Source of the DNA: CAIWHR01 sp039931775 | GTDB lineage: Bacteria; Pseudomonadota; Gammaproteobacteria; Burkholderiales; Casimicrobiaceae | Length of the DNA: 52,899 nt | Direction: 5' to 3' | NCBI GenBank assembly: GCA_039931775.1 | Contig: JBDTRG010000007.1 | Coordinates: forward strand, 1-52,899 | Part shown: positions 17,466 through 26,585 of the stretch, piece after piece | Position numbering within the stretch: the first letter of the stretch is position 1 | Layout: every line of letters starts with the position of its first letter | The notes under the pieces: model-generated | The model's input: the letters and a program-made list of their open reading frames with translations, nothing else | Databases searched by the model: none | Told to the model about the DNA's origin: nothing | Position numbers and translations under genes: made by a program

Positions 17466-19016
17466 TTAGGCGACCGGCGCGTAGTCGTAGATCTCGAAGC
17501 CGGGGCCCTGCTCGATGAGCTTGGTCAGCACGGCGAATCCCGTCTCCTTGCCTCGCGTCAGTGCGATGCCCTGGTCGACGGCGAACCTACCGGCGGCCAC
17601 GATGACCTGTGGAAGCGTTTCGTCGGCGCCGCCCTTGCCAGGCGGAGCGGGCAGCACGACCACGGGTACGCGCTTTTCGCCCTCGGGTGCGTTTTCGGCA
17701 GCTGCGGCGGCTGCTTCCGGGGTGTCCGACAGGATCTCGCAGCCGAACTCGAGCGTGCTGCCCTTCAACGTGTTTCTGAACCATCGGACCATCGCGACCT
17801 GCGGCCCTGCGCGGCCCTCGACGCGCAGCGCGATCAATTCGCCGATGCGAAGCGGGCTCGGCGTCGAGTCGGTTTGGCGCAATGCGTAGCCGGCCGGCGT
17901 ATGGTTGATGACCTGGCAATGCGTCAGCGGCGGCAGGCTCGCGACGGCAGCCGCAACACCCAGGTGTCGCCCGCGACTGTACTGCCAGACCCCGGACAGC
18001 TCCGTGCACATCACGACGCGCGAGCGCGACGGAAGGCGATTGAACTGCCGCGCCGGCGGAATCGCCCACTGGCGCAGCAGGCGCTTCAACAGCGTCAGGT
18101 ATCGGAGCCGCGACGCGGCGTCGCGGCCGACGTTGGTCGGATAGTCGCCGCCGGCCTCGAGCTTGCGCACCTGCTCCTGGATCTGGAATGCGAGATCGAA
18201 TGCGAGGAGGAAGAACTTGCTGCCCTCGATGGCGCCGCCCTTGCTCGCCGAGAACGGCGGGAAATCGTGTCCGACGGGAATGATCGCAACGGCCTTCGCC
18301 ATTCGATGCACCGGCACGACATCGGTCAGCTTCACCCAGTGCGAGTATTCGCGCACGTAGCGGATCACCGTGTCGAGCTGGCCCTGCAGAAACCCATACG
18401 GATTCGCGAGCGCCAGCAACAGAGCCTGCAGGTACGCGCGCTCGGGTGTGGCCCCGGGCGTTTCGTCGGAGACCGGCCGCTCATGCAGACCGCGTTCGCG
18501 CGCAAAGGCATAGATCCGATGCGCGTCGAGCCACGTCCGCGGCGGGATCGGCGAATACGCGAGGTAACTCCCGACGAGGATGCGCGTCGCGCATTCGAGG
18601 CAGCGATGGATCAGCGCGATCGTCAGCTTGTTGTTGCCGAACAGCGCGCGCTTGTTTGCCTCGCGCTCGAGCACACGCTTGTAGGCGACGAAGAGCTCGA
18701 GCGACAGGCCGAGCGACGCCTTCGCCGCGTCCAACGCTTCGCCGCTCAACGGATGCGGTGCGCGCGCGAACTGCATCTCGAGCTTCGGCCACAGCAGGTC
18801 GGCGGTGTCCCAATAGCGCTCGGCGAGCTCCAGCCGGCGCGTATCGCTCATCGCGACGAGATTGGTCGCGGCCAGCGCATCGCCGATGAGCCGCGCCGCC
18901 TCGATCGAATTGCGCTTCAGCGCGGCGTCGAGCCACGGAAAAACCTGAGCGGGCCGAATTTCCGGCGGATTGGCCGGGTTGGGGTCGACCGGGGGGAGGC
19001 TAAGCGTCAGTGGCAT
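17466..19016 (-). CDS. Conserved protein with a C-terminal PilZ-like region
   Basis: ATG at 19016 (516 aa) is preferred because a TACAAT element lies just upstream of it. The N-terminal about 300 residues are mostly helical and soluble, with no recognised catalytic motif. The part around residues 330-460 resembles a PilZ-type beta barrel (ELIALRVEG, VAMVRWFRN, LEFGCEILSD), but the RxxxR c-di-GMP signature is not obvious, so nucleotide binding is uncertain. Similar betaproteobacterial proteins are sometimes annotated as chaperones without support. The function is unknown; a c-di-GMP effector is only a hypothesis. Confidence 0.6.
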   Translation of the reverse strand: MPLTLSLPPVDPNPANPPEIRPAQVFPWLDAALKRNSIEAARLIGDALAATNLVAMSDTRRLELAERYWDTADLLWPKLEMQFARAPHPLSGEALDAAKASLGLSLELFVAYKRVLEREANKRALFGNNKLTIALIHRCLECATRILVGSYLAYSPIPPRTWLDAHRIYAFARERGLHERPVSDETPGATPERAYLQALLLALANPYGFLQGQLDTVIRYVREYSHWVKLTDVVPVHRMAKAVAIIPVGHDFPPFSASKGGAIEGSKFFLLAFDLAFQIQEQVRKLEAGGDYPTNVGRDAASRLRYLTLLKRLLRQWAIPPARQFNRLPSRSRVVMCTELSGVWQYSRGRHLGVAAAVASLPPLTHCQVINHTPAGYALRQTDSTPSPLRIGELIALRVEGRAGPQVAMVRWFRNTLKGSTLEFGCEILSDTPEAAAAAAENAPEGEKRVPVVVLPAPPGKGGADETLPQVIVAAGRFAVDQGIALTRGKETGFAVLTKLIEQGPGFEIYDYAPVA

Positions 19017-19027
19017 GAGCGAACGCG

Positions 19028-19033
19028 ATTGTA
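19028..19033 (-). promoter_or_regulatory. Candidate -10 of the PilZ-like gene
   Basis: TACAAT on the minus strand, 11 nt before the ATG at 19016. If used, the mRNA leader would be only about 5 nt. No clear -35. Confidence 0.35.
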
Positions 19034-19130
19034 AGCGATGGCGTCGCATTCCGCTGGCCCGCCCTAAGGCACCGCCGAACGCCGGGCAGACGATTGCGGC
19101 CGGAATGACCGCCGCGGCCCGGACGGGGAC

Positions 19131-19991
19131 TCACGACCGCAGAAACCGGATGACCGGGTCGATCTGGTCGGCGGACAGCAGCATCGGCGCATGGCCGACG
19201 TCGGCGAATTCCACGACGGCGGGTCGCGGACCGCGGGACGACATTTCCGTCGCGGTGGCGAGCGACAGCAGGTCCGATTGCGCGCCGCGCAGCACGAGCG
19301 TGGGGATGCGAATCGCGTCCCAGAGCCCCCACAAGTCCGCCGGCGCGGCGCTCGCCCGGAACGCAGCGGCGATGCCCGGGTCGTAGGCGAGTCCCCAGTG
19401 CCCATCGGGCCGCTGTCGAACGTTGGTGCGCGTTACGTGCTCCCACTGCGCATCGGTGAGCCGTCCGAAGGGCGCCGACACGGTCCGGATGTACTGCTCG
19501 ATTTCGGCAAACGTGGCAAAGATCGGATCGAGTCCGAAATATCCGCGAATGCGCTCGAGCGCGGCGGGTTCAATGACCGGACCCACGTCGTTGACGACGA
19601 GACGGCGGACCGGGGATTTGGGCTGCGCCGCCACGATGAGTCCGAGGAGACCGCCCATCGACGTCCCGACCCAGTCCACCGCGTCGGCGCCGCTCCTTGC
19701 GATGAGCGCGGTCAGCGTCGTCAGGTAGGTCGGAAAGACGTAGTCGTTCGGGTCGGCAAGCCAGTCGCTTTCGCCACGGCCCGGCACATCGACGGCCAGC
19801 ACGCGGTGCGTCGGCGAAAGCGCTTCCGCGAACACATCGAAATCGCGGGCATTGCGACCGACGCCGTGGACGCAGACGACGACGCGTGAATTGCCCGGAT
19901 CGCCCCATTCGAAATAGACGACGTCGTGGAATCCGTGCGGCGACAGGCTGCGGAATCGACTGCGGCGGGGCGAGGCGGCGGTGAGGGACAT
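19131..19991 (-). CDS. Alpha/beta hydrolase
   Basis: A 286-residue alpha/beta-fold hydrolase. The oxyanion-hole region is VCVHGVGRNARDFD (about 38-51), the nucleophile elbow is GTSMGG (serine near 109), and the catalytic histidine is in VGHAPML near the C-terminus; an acidic residue follows LVLRGAQSDLL. It could act on esters, epoxides, haloalkanes or C-C bonds, and the sequence does not decide. It lies 17 bp after the Nudix gene on the same strand, suggesting joint transcription. Confidence 0.85.
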   Translation of the reverse strand: MSLTAASPRRSRFRSLSPHGFHDVVYFEWGDPGNSRVVVCVHGVGRNARDFDVFAEALSPTHRVLAVDVPGRGESDWLADPNDYVFPTYLTTLTALIARSGADAVDWVGTSMGGLLGLIVAAQPKSPVRRLVVNDVGPVIEPAALERIRGYFGLDPIFATFAEIEQYIRTVSAPFGRLTDAQWEHVTRTNVRQRPDGHWGLAYDPGIAAAFRASAAPADLWGLWDAIRIPTLVLRGAQSDLLSLATATEMSSRGPRPAVVEFADVGHAPMLLSADQIDPVIRFLRS

Positions 19992-20008
19992 GGCGTGGCC
20001 CGGTTGGC

Positions 20009-20638
20009 TCAGCCGCCTTCGCGCAGCATGCGATCGAGGATCAAAAGCATCGACGCCGTTGCGCCCCAGATGTAGCGCTCACCGTAGGGAATCGCCCAGT
20101 AGTCGCGGCGCATCGTGCCGAGCATCCGGAAATGTCGCTGCTGATTCGAGGGCTCGAGCAGAAAAGCGAGCGGGACCTCGAAAATGTCGGCGACTTCAAC
20201 CGGATCCGGCGTCAGCGAGAACGGCGGCTCGACCCATCCGACGACGGGTGTGACACGATAGCCGGTCACCGTTTCGTAGAGCGGAAGGTTTCCCAGAAGG
20301 GAGACCTGTGCCGATGGGAGGCCCACTTCTTCGGCCGCTTCGCGAAGCGCCGCGGCGGCATGCGACACGTCGTCGGGCTCGACACGTCCGCCGGGAAAGC
20401 TGATCTGTCCGGGGTGGTCGGGCAGGTCGGCGCTGCGTTGCGTCAGCAGCACCTGCAACCCATGCGGGCGATTGACGAGCGCCACGAGGACGGCGGCGGG
20501 CGTCGGATTGCCTTCGCGACCGGAAAGCCTGAATCCGTCCGAGAGATTGGTGAGCGAGGGTGGTACCGGGCGCGCGAGCGCGTGAGCGAGCCATTCGCGC
20601 TGCGCTTGGGGTGGGAGCTCGAACAGGGGAAGCGGCAT
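20009..20638 (-). CDS. Nudix hydrolase, CoA pyrophosphatase type
   Basis: ATG at 20638 (209 aa) is chosen over an upstream TTG at 20695 because a TACAAT -10 lies between them. The full Nudix box is visible (GGRVEPDDVSHAAAALREA then AEEVGL), preceded by LTQRSADLPDHPGQISFPGG, which is typical of the CoA diphosphatase subfamily (NudL/YeaB-like). It would hydrolyse CoA or oxidised CoA to phosphopantetheine and adenosine 3',5'-bisphosphate. A house-cleaning role is likely. Confidence 0.87.
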   Translation of the reverse strand: MPLPLFELPPQAQREWLAHALARPVPPSLTNLSDGFRLSGREGNPTPAAVLVALVNRPHGLQVLLTQRSADLPDHPGQISFPGGRVEPDDVSHAAAALREAAEEVGLPSAQVSLLGNLPLYETVTGYRVTPVVGWVEPPFSLTPDPVEVADIFEVPLAFLLEPSNQQRHFRMLGTMRRDYWAIPYGERYIWGATASMLLILDRMLREGG

Positions 20639-20675
20639 CGAAGCGACGCGGCGCGAGAGGCAGGCCGCTGCGCCG

Positions 20676-20681
20676 ATTGTA
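20676..20681 (-). promoter_or_regulatory. Candidate -10 of the Nudix-hydrolase operon
   Basis: TACAAT on the minus strand, 37 nt before the ATG at 20638. It supports that start over the TTG at 20695. The -35 is weak. Confidence 0.4.
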
Positions 20682-20725
20682 CCGCGCAGCGCCAACGCTC
20701 CAGAGGACGAGCTTGCCGCGGATGA

Positions 20726-21946
20726 TCACCAACGAGGTTGCAAAGCCGGAACGGACCGGTGCAACCCGCACTCCTTGTGCTCCGAGACTTCCCACCACCA
20801 GCGTCCGGCGCGCTCGTCCTCGCCGGGCACGACCGCGCGCGTGCAGGGCGCGCAACCGATGCTTGGAAAACCGCGATCGTGCAGAGCGTTATGGGGGACG
20901 CGATGCGCGCGCAGGTATTGCCAGATCTCGTCGAGACTCCATTCGGCCAGCGGATTGAATTTGGGCAGGCCGTGCACGGCATCGAACTCCTCCGTCGCGA
21001 CCATCGTTCGGGAAGTCGACTGCGCGCGGCGCAGCCCGGTGATCCAGGCGCCCCTGCCGGCAAGCGCACGCTTGAGCGGCTCCGTCTTGCGCACCGCGCA
21101 GCAACTCTTGCGCAGCTCGACGCCGCGATAGAAGGGGTTGACGCCGTTCTGGCGGACGAAGGCCTCGAGCGCTTGCGCGTCGGGTGCGTAGACGTCGACC
21201 GGCAGGCCATAGCGTTCGCGGGTCCGGTCGATGAGCGCCAACGTCTCCTCGGGCAGGCGTCCCGTATCGAGCGTGAAAATCCGGATCGGCAGCGCGTGCT
21301 GCGCAATGAGGTCGATCAGCACCATGCCTTCGGCGCCGAAGCCCGATGCCAGGACCGCCGGCGCGTGGCGCGTCGCGATGTCGCGCAATCGACCCACGAC
21401 GGCGCTGACCTTCACTTCGAGATCCCGTGAAGCTGACGTCGCACCGGACGCGCCGCCGCGTCGGCGAAACCACGGCTGCGGCGTCCGCGACGTCGCCGCA
21501 TAGACACCGGCGTAATCGTCGAAGCCTGACAGCGCGTCACGCTGATTGCGATCTTCGCGGATCGCAAACGCGTCGAATCCGCACTCGGAAAGTGCGAAGA
21601 GCTGGTCGCGCAGCACGTCGCCGATCGCGCGCAGCTCGCCCTTGAACGCGTACCGGTCGCGCAGCAGCCGCGCGATCGAATAGCCGCGACCGTCGGTGAA
21701 CTGCGGAAAATCGACCGCGACGAGCGGTAGCGCGCCGACGTCGCCGGCAATGGCCCTCGGATCGTCGGCGGGGGCGAGCCAGACGCCGACGTCGCCGCGG
21801 GCAAAGAGCGCCGCGCGGCGCGCCTGCCACAGCGTGAGCGGAACGATCACCGGAATCCCGTCAGGTACATCGGCGAGCGTGGCTGCCTCGCGCAGCAGCG
21901 TCCAGAGGTCGTCGACGACCTTGCGGCCCTTAATGAGCTGCCGCAT
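20726..21946 (-). CDS. cysH: DUF934 domain fused to APS-type adenylylsulfate reductase
   Basis: One open frame of 406 residues joins two proteins usually encoded separately. Residues 1 to about 165 are DUF934, which normally sits between cysI and cysH. From about 185 the PAPS/APS reductase begins (LASGFGAEGMVL, then IFTLDTGRLPEET). The cysteine pairs SCCAVRK (about 279) and CAPCTR (about 366) ligate a [4Fe-4S] cluster and mark an APS-preferring reductase (APS to sulfite); ECGLH near 392 carries the catalytic cysteine. The start overlaps the cysI end by 17 bp. An in-frame GTG in LEVKVSAVV could allow separate internal initiation of the reductase part. Confidence 0.92.
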   Translation of the reverse strand: MRQLIKGRKVVDDLWTLLREAATLADVPDGIPVIVPLTLWQARRAALFARGDVGVWLAPADDPRAIAGDVGALPLVAVDFPQFTDGRGYSIARLLRDRYAFKGELRAIGDVLRDQLFALSECGFDAFAIREDRNQRDALSGFDDYAGVYAATSRTPQPWFRRRGGASGATSASRDLEVKVSAVVGRLRDIATRHAPAVLASGFGAEGMVLIDLIAQHALPIRIFTLDTGRLPEETLALIDRTRERYGLPVDVYAPDAQALEAFVRQNGVNPFYRGVELRKSCCAVRKTEPLKRALAGRGAWITGLRRAQSTSRTMVATEEFDAVHGLPKFNPLAEWSLDEIWQYLRAHRVPHNALHDRGFPSIGCAPCTRAVVPGEDERAGRWWWEVSEHKECGLHRSVPALQPRW

Positions 21947-23588
21947 AGACGCGCTCCTTGAAGGGATCGAGACCGATGCGTCGCACCGTTTCGATGAAGC
22001 GCTCGTCGTCGTGCCGCCGTTCGACATAGACGTCGACCAGCTGGACGACCACTTCAGGCACTTCCGCCGCGGCGAACGATGGACCGATCACCTTGCCGAG
22101 CGACGCGTCGTTGCCCTGCGCGCCGCCGAGCGAGATCTGGTACCACTCCTCGCCATTCTTGTCGACGCCCAGGATACCGATATTGCCGACGTGATGATGG
22201 CCGCACGCGTTCATGCATCCGGACATGTTGAGTTCAAGCTCGCCCAGGTCGTGCAGGTAGTCGAGGTCGTCGAAGCGGCGTTGGATCGCCTCGGCGATCG
22301 GGATCGACTTGGCGTTGGCCAGCGAGCAGAAATCTCCGCCGGGGCAGCAGACGATGTCGGTAAGGAGGCCGATGTTGGGCGTCGCGAATCCGAGCGCCTT
22401 GAGGCTGACCCACAGCGCGTGGAGGTCGTTCTGCAGCACGTCGGCGAACACGAGGTTCTGCTCGTGAGTCACGCGCACTTCGCCGAAGCTGAATCGATCG
22501 GCGAGATCGGCAATTGCGTCCATTGCCGAGGCGGTCGCGTCGCCGGGTGGGGTCCCGGTGCGTTTCAGCGACAGCGTGACGATTGCATAGCCCTTGCGCT
22601 TGTGCGTGCGCACGTTGCGGCTCGCCCAGCGCGAGAACGGGCGGCTGTCGGCGAGCGCGGCGCGATAGGCAATGCTGTCGCGCTCGAAGTCCCGATAGGT
22701 CGGATCGACGAAATGCGCCTGGAGACGGGCGATTTCGGCGTCCGGCACCGTGCCAGGCCCATTGCGCAGAGTCTCCCACTCGGCCTCGACCTGCCGCGTG
22801 AATTCCGCCGGCGTCATCTCCTTGACCAGGATCTTGATCCGCGCCTTGTATTTGTTGTCGCGCCGGCCGTGACGGTTGTAGACGCGCAGAATGGCGTCGA
22901 AATAGTTGAGCAGCTCGGCCGCGGGAAGGAACTCGCGAATCACCTTCCCGATCATCGGCGTGCGGCCCTGGCCACCGCCGACGATGACCCGGAATCCGAC
23001 GTTGCCGTCCGCGTCACCAACGGCCTGCGCGCCGATGTCGTGCACCAATACCGCCGCGCGATCGGCCGTCGCGCCGGTCACCGCGATCTTGAATTTGCGC
23101 GGAAGAAAGGCAAACTCGGGATGCACCGTCGACCATTGCCGGATCAGCTCGCACCACGGGCGCGGATCGACGAGTTCGTCGGCCGCTACGCCGGCGTACG
23201 GGTCGCTCGTCGTGTTGCGCACGCAGTTTCCGGAGGTCTGGATCGCGTGCATTTCGACTGTCGCGAGCAACGCGAGGATCTCGGGGACATCCGCGAGGTT
23301 CGGCCAGTTGAACTGCATGTTCTGGCGGGTGGTGAAATGACCGTAACCTCGGTCATACTGGCGAGCGATCTGGGCGAGCACGCGAAGCTGCACCGACGAT
23401 AGCAATCCGTATGGAATCGCGACGCGCAGCATCGGCGCGTGCTTCTGAAGGTAGAGCCCGTTTTGCAGGCGCAGCGGCCGGAACTCGTCCTCGGTCAGCG
23501 TCCCGGCGAGGAAACGGCGGGTCTGGTCTCGGAACTGCGCGACGCGCTGGGCGACGATTGAGGTGTCGAAGCTGTCATACCGGTACAT
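21930..23588 (-). CDS. cysI: Assimilatory sulfite/nitrite reductase hemoprotein
   Basis: A 552-residue siroheme enzyme reducing sulfite to sulfide in cysteine synthesis. The N-terminal half has the ferredoxin-like repeat (GHFTTRQNMQFNWP) and TSGNCVRNTT. The [4Fe-4S]-siroheme ligands are CPGGDFC (CX5C) and CMNAC (CX3C, in NMSGCMNACGHHHVG). Single-chain length suggests ferredoxin or a small donor rather than CysJ. It leads the cysI-DUF934/cysH operon. The divergent CbiX-type gene supplies siroheme synthesis. A 7-bp inverted repeat precedes the ATG. Confidence 0.93.
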   Translation of the reverse strand: MYRYDSFDTSIVAQRVAQFRDQTRRFLAGTLTEDEFRPLRLQNGLYLQKHAPMLRVAIPYGLLSSVQLRVLAQIARQYDRGYGHFTTRQNMQFNWPNLADVPEILALLATVEMHAIQTSGNCVRNTTSDPYAGVAADELVDPRPWCELIRQWSTVHPEFAFLPRKFKIAVTGATADRAAVLVHDIGAQAVGDADGNVGFRVIVGGGQGRTPMIGKVIREFLPAAELLNYFDAILRVYNRHGRRDNKYKARIKILVKEMTPAEFTRQVEAEWETLRNGPGTVPDAEIARLQAHFVDPTYRDFERDSIAYRAALADSRPFSRWASRNVRTHKRKGYAIVTLSLKRTGTPPGDATASAMDAIADLADRFSFGEVRVTHEQNLVFADVLQNDLHALWVSLKALGFATPNIGLLTDIVCCPGGDFCSLANAKSIPIAEAIQRRFDDLDYLHDLGELELNMSGCMNACGHHHVGNIGILGVDKNGEEWYQISLGGAQGNDASLGKVIGPSFAAAEVPEVVVQLVDVYVERRHDDERFIETVRRIGLDPFKERVYAAAH

Positions 23589-23596
23589 GGCGAAGC

Positions 23597-23623
23597 GCCT
23601 TCTATATAATCAAGTGAGAAGGC
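23597..23623. repeat. Inverted repeat in the cysI leader / cysI-cbiX divergent region
   Basis: GCCTTCT (23597-23603) and AGAAGGC (23617-23623) pair perfectly around a 13-nt AT-rich loop. One arm lies 8 nt before the cysI ATG, overlapping the expected ribosome-binding region. It could be an operator for a sulfur regulator or an mRNA hairpin limiting translation. Confidence 0.5.
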
Positions 23624-23720
23624 TACGGACTATCGGCTATATTCGGAAAGAATAACTAGGCATGTCGTTGGCGCGCGCGGCTATAACGAAGCCTCGCCAG
23701 AGACTTCGGGAGCCTCGACC

Positions 23721-24116
23721 TTGAAAACGGAAATCAGCTCGCCGGCCATCATTCTCTTTGCGCACGGTGCCCGAGACCCGCGCTGGGCCGAACCATTCGT
23801 CCGGATCGCCTCGAAGGTGCGGGCGGCGGCGCCGAAGCTCACCGTTGAACTCGCCTACCTGGAACACCTCGAGCCGAGCCTCGATCAGGCAGCCCGCCGA
23901 TTGGCCAAACTGGGGGCGACGGCAATCCGGGTCGTGCCGCTCTTCCTGGGCCGAGGAGGGCACTTGCGGGTCGAGGTCCCGCGGCTCATCGAGGCCACAA
24001 AGGCATCGCTGCCGGACATCGTCTTCGAGCTGGCGCTGCCTGCGGGCGAGGACGACGCGGTTATCGACGCGCTGGCGGCGTACTGCGTCCGCGCCGCGCG
24101 GATTATCGGCCGGTAA
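23721..24116 (+). CDS. CbiX/SirB-type sirohydrochlorin chelatase
   Basis: A 131-residue single-domain chelatase inserting a metal into sirohydrochlorin. The start is TTG at 23721, with GGGAG 8 nt upstream; the conserved region begins immediately (AIILFAHGARDPRW, with the catalytic histidine in AHG). VVPLFLGRGGHLR is also family-typical. Divergent placement from cysI strongly suggests that its product is iron-sirohydrochlorin (siroheme) for that enzyme, not cobalt for B12. Its 3' end overlaps the convergent M20 gene by 14 bp. Confidence 0.87.
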   Translation: MKTEISSPAIILFAHGARDPRWAEPFVRIASKVRAAAPKLTVELAYLEHLEPSLDQAARRLAKLGATAIRVVPLFLGRGGHLRVEVPRLIEATKASLPDIVFELALPAGEDDAVIDALAAYCVRAARIIGR

Positions 24117-25338
24117 GGAGATCGGCCAGCGCCAGCGCGACGACGCGCGTCGCCTTGTAGAGGTCGTCGAGCACCAGTTTCTCGTCGGCGCGATGGCCGT
24201 TCGCCTCGGTGAGCGTGCGCGGCCCCGCGCCGTAGAGGATCGTTGGAATGCCGGCCGTCGAATAGAGCCGTGCGTCGGTGTAGATCGGCACGCCGTGCGC
24301 GCTCACGGTTTCACCCATGATCGGCGTCGCATGCCGGGCGAGGGCGGCGACGAGCTTCTCCTGCCCTGCGATAGGCACGAACGGGACCGCGAGCAGGATG
24401 CGCCGCACGTGGCCGCCGATCCCGGGCCATTTCGCCACGGATTCATTGAGCTGACCGGCGAGGGTCGCCTCGACCTCGGCGGCATTTTCCTCGGGGATGA
24501 TGCGCCGGTCGAGTCTGAACGCGACCTTGTCGGGGACCACGTTGGTGTTGATTCCGCCCGAAATCAATCCGACGACGAGCGTCGGGCTGTCGATGCCGTC
24601 GATCCGCGATTTCCTTGCCGCATACGTCTTGCGGATCGCGTAGAGGTCCGCGAGAATGCCCGTCGCCGCCTCGAGCGCGTCGACCCCGGTGTCGGGTCGC
24701 GCCGCATGGGCCGACCGGCCGACGACCTCGACTTCCAGGTGCAGGCAACCGTTGTGCGCGGTGGTGATGCCGTACGCGAAGCCCGCGCAGATCGCATAGT
24801 CGGGCTTCGAAATGCCTTCCTCGAGCAGCCGGCCGGGACCGATCGCGCCGCCGACTTCCTCGTCGAACGTGAAGTGCAGCTCGATCGCGCCTCGAAGCGT
24901 CGCAACGCTCGCCTTGAGCGCGAGCAATGCGTACGCGTACGTCGCGAAGTCGGACTTCGACACGGCGACGCCGCGACCGTACATCGTGCCGTCCCTGATT
25001 TCGGCGCCGTACGGGTCCATCGTCCAGCCGAGGCCGGGCGGCACGACGTCGCCGTGCGCATTGAGCGCGATCGTCGGACCGTCGCCGAAACGCTCGCGGA
25101 CGACGAGGTTGGTCGCGCTGATCATGCCGTTGGCGCGAACGAGATCGTCCGGCACCGAATGCCGCTCGACGACAAAGCCCAACCCTTCCAACAGCACCGC
25201 CGCGCGTGCCGCGATTGCAGCGCAATCGCCCGGCGGGTTGTCGGACGGGACCTTGACGAGTTCCGCCAGGAACTTTGCCTGGTTGCCTTGCTCGCGCGCA
25301 AGCCAGGTCTCGATCGCGCGCGCGGCCGATTCGCTCAT
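24103..25338 (-). CDS. M20 family ArgE/DapE-like deacylase
   Basis: ATG at 25338 overlaps the stop of the preceding M20 gene as ATGA. The 411-residue zinc-dependent amidohydrolase shows ALNAHGDVVPPG (metal-binding His and Asp), TFDEEVGG with the catalytic glutamate pair, and a dimerisation domain containing VVGRSAHAARPDTGVDALEA. Family members cleave N-acyl amino acids such as acetylornithine or succinyl-diaminopimelate; the actual substrate is unknown. Coupling to an allantoate/carbamoyl-amino-acid amidohydrolase and proximity to a BMP-type importer suggest catabolism of an imported N-substituted amino acid or ureide. Confidence 0.87.
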   Translation of the reverse strand: MSESAARAIETWLAREQGNQAKFLAELVKVPSDNPPGDCAAIAARAAVLLEGLGFVVERHSVPDDLVRANGMISATNLVVRERFGDGPTIALNAHGDVVPPGLGWTMDPYGAEIRDGTMYGRGVAVSKSDFATYAYALLALKASVATLRGAIELHFTFDEEVGGAIGPGRLLEEGISKPDYAICAGFAYGITTAHNGCLHLEVEVVGRSAHAARPDTGVDALEAATGILADLYAIRKTYAARKSRIDGIDSPTLVVGLISGGINTNVVPDKVAFRLDRRIIPEENAAEVEATLAGQLNESVAKWPGIGGHVRRILLAVPFVPIAGQEKLVAALARHATPIMGETVSAHGVPIYTDARLYSTAGIPTILYGAGPRTLTEANGHRADEKLVLDDLYKATRVVALALADLLTGR

Positions 25339-26585
25339 TTCGGCATCGGCCGCGGCTTGAAGTTCTCGATGAAACGCAGGAACACGCTCGCCGACACGGC
25401 GGCGTCTTCGACGGTGATCGATTCGAGAGGGTTGTGGCTGATGCCCCCCTTGCAGCGAACGAACAGCATGCCGACATCCGCGAGATCGACCATCGCCATC
25501 CCGTCGTGCCCGGCGCCCGAAGGAAGTCGATGCACGGTCAGCGCTTCGGCGGCAACGGCATCCGCGATCTGCTGCTGCAGCCACGGCGCACAGCGCGTGG
25601 TCTTGCCGACATGCATGGGCCGGATGTCGACCTTGACGTTGCGCGTGGCGCAGATCGACATGATCGCGGTCACGACATCCGCCGTCGCGCCATCGCGTGC
25701 TTCGTCACCCGGGGCGCGAATGTCGATCGTGAAGCGCACGTGGCCCGGAATGACGTTGATGGCGCCCGGCGCCACGTCCAACCGCCCGACGGTGCCGACA
25801 AGGTCCGGCTCGCGAGTACAGCGCGCCTCGAGGGCCAGCACGCACTCGGCCGCGGCGGCCAGCGCGTCGCGGCGCAAATTCATCGGCACCGTGCCGGCAT
25901 GCCCGGCCATGCCGGCGAGGTCGACGGTCAGGCGATTGGCCCCGATGATGGCGGTCACCACACCCACGGGCAATCCTGCGGCTTCGAGCACCGGCCCCTG
26001 CTCGATATGCAGCTCCGCATAGGCGAGCACGTCCTTCGCAGGACGGGCGGCCGCACCGATGCGGTCCGGGTCGAGCCCGAACCTTTCGAGCGCGTCGCGG
26101 AGCACGATCCCGTTCGCATCGGCGAGGTCGAGCACCTTCGAGTCAAACGTACCGGCGACCGCGCGACTGCCGAGCAGTGTTGCGCCGAAACGGACCCCTT
26201 CCTCGTCGGCAAAGCCGAGGACTTCGATTGCATGCGGGAGACGCAGACCGCCGGCATTGAGCATGTGGACGCACTCGATCGCCGACACGACGCCCAGCAT
26301 CCCGTCGAACCTGCCGGCATCGCGCACGGTATCGAGGTGAGAGCCCAGCATCAGGCACGGTGCGGCGGGGGTTGCGCCTTCGTACCGGCCGACGACATTG
26401 CCGATGGCATCGAGGTGCGCGCTCATCCCTGCTTCCTGCATCCAGGCGAGCACGAGGTCGTCCACCGCGCGCTGTTCCTTGGACAGATACACGCGGGTCA
26501 GCGCGCCGGGTGCCTCGCTCAAGCGCGCCAGCGCGTCGCAGCGCTCGACGATGCGCGTTCCGGAGGGTAGGCCGACAGGGGTCAT
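25335..26585 (-). CDS. M20 amidohydrolase, N-carbamoyl-amino-acid / allantoate amidohydrolase type
   Basis: A 416-residue zinc-dependent hydrolase of the AllC/HyuC group: GSHLDTVRDAGRFDGMLGV (metal ligands), LGFADEEGVRFG (catalytic Glu), AELHIEQGPVLE, and RLPSGAGHDGMAM near the C-terminus. Known members hydrolyse allantoate, ureidoglycine, N-carbamoyl-beta-alanine or N-carbamoyl amino acids, releasing ammonia and often CO2. It is first in a two-gene minus-strand operon and divergent, across 144 bp, from a nucleoside-type ABC importer, so a ureide or pyrimidine-breakdown substrate is plausible but unproven. Confidence 0.88.
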   Translation of the reverse strand: MTPVGLPSGTRIVERCDALARLSEAPGALTRVYLSKEQRAVDDLVLAWMQEAGMSAHLDAIGNVVGRYEGATPAAPCLMLGSHLDTVRDAGRFDGMLGVVSAIECVHMLNAGGLRLPHAIEVLGFADEEGVRFGATLLGSRAVAGTFDSKVLDLADANGIVLRDALERFGLDPDRIGAAARPAKDVLAYAELHIEQGPVLEAAGLPVGVVTAIIGANRLTVDLAGMAGHAGTVPMNLRRDALAAAAECVLALEARCTREPDLVGTVGRLDVAPGAINVIPGHVRFTIDIRAPGDEARDGATADVVTAIMSICATRNVKVDIRPMHVGKTTRCAPWLQQQIADAVAAEALTVHRLPSGAGHDGMAMVDLADVGMLFVRCKGGISHNPLESITVEDAAVSASVFLRFIENFKPRPMPK

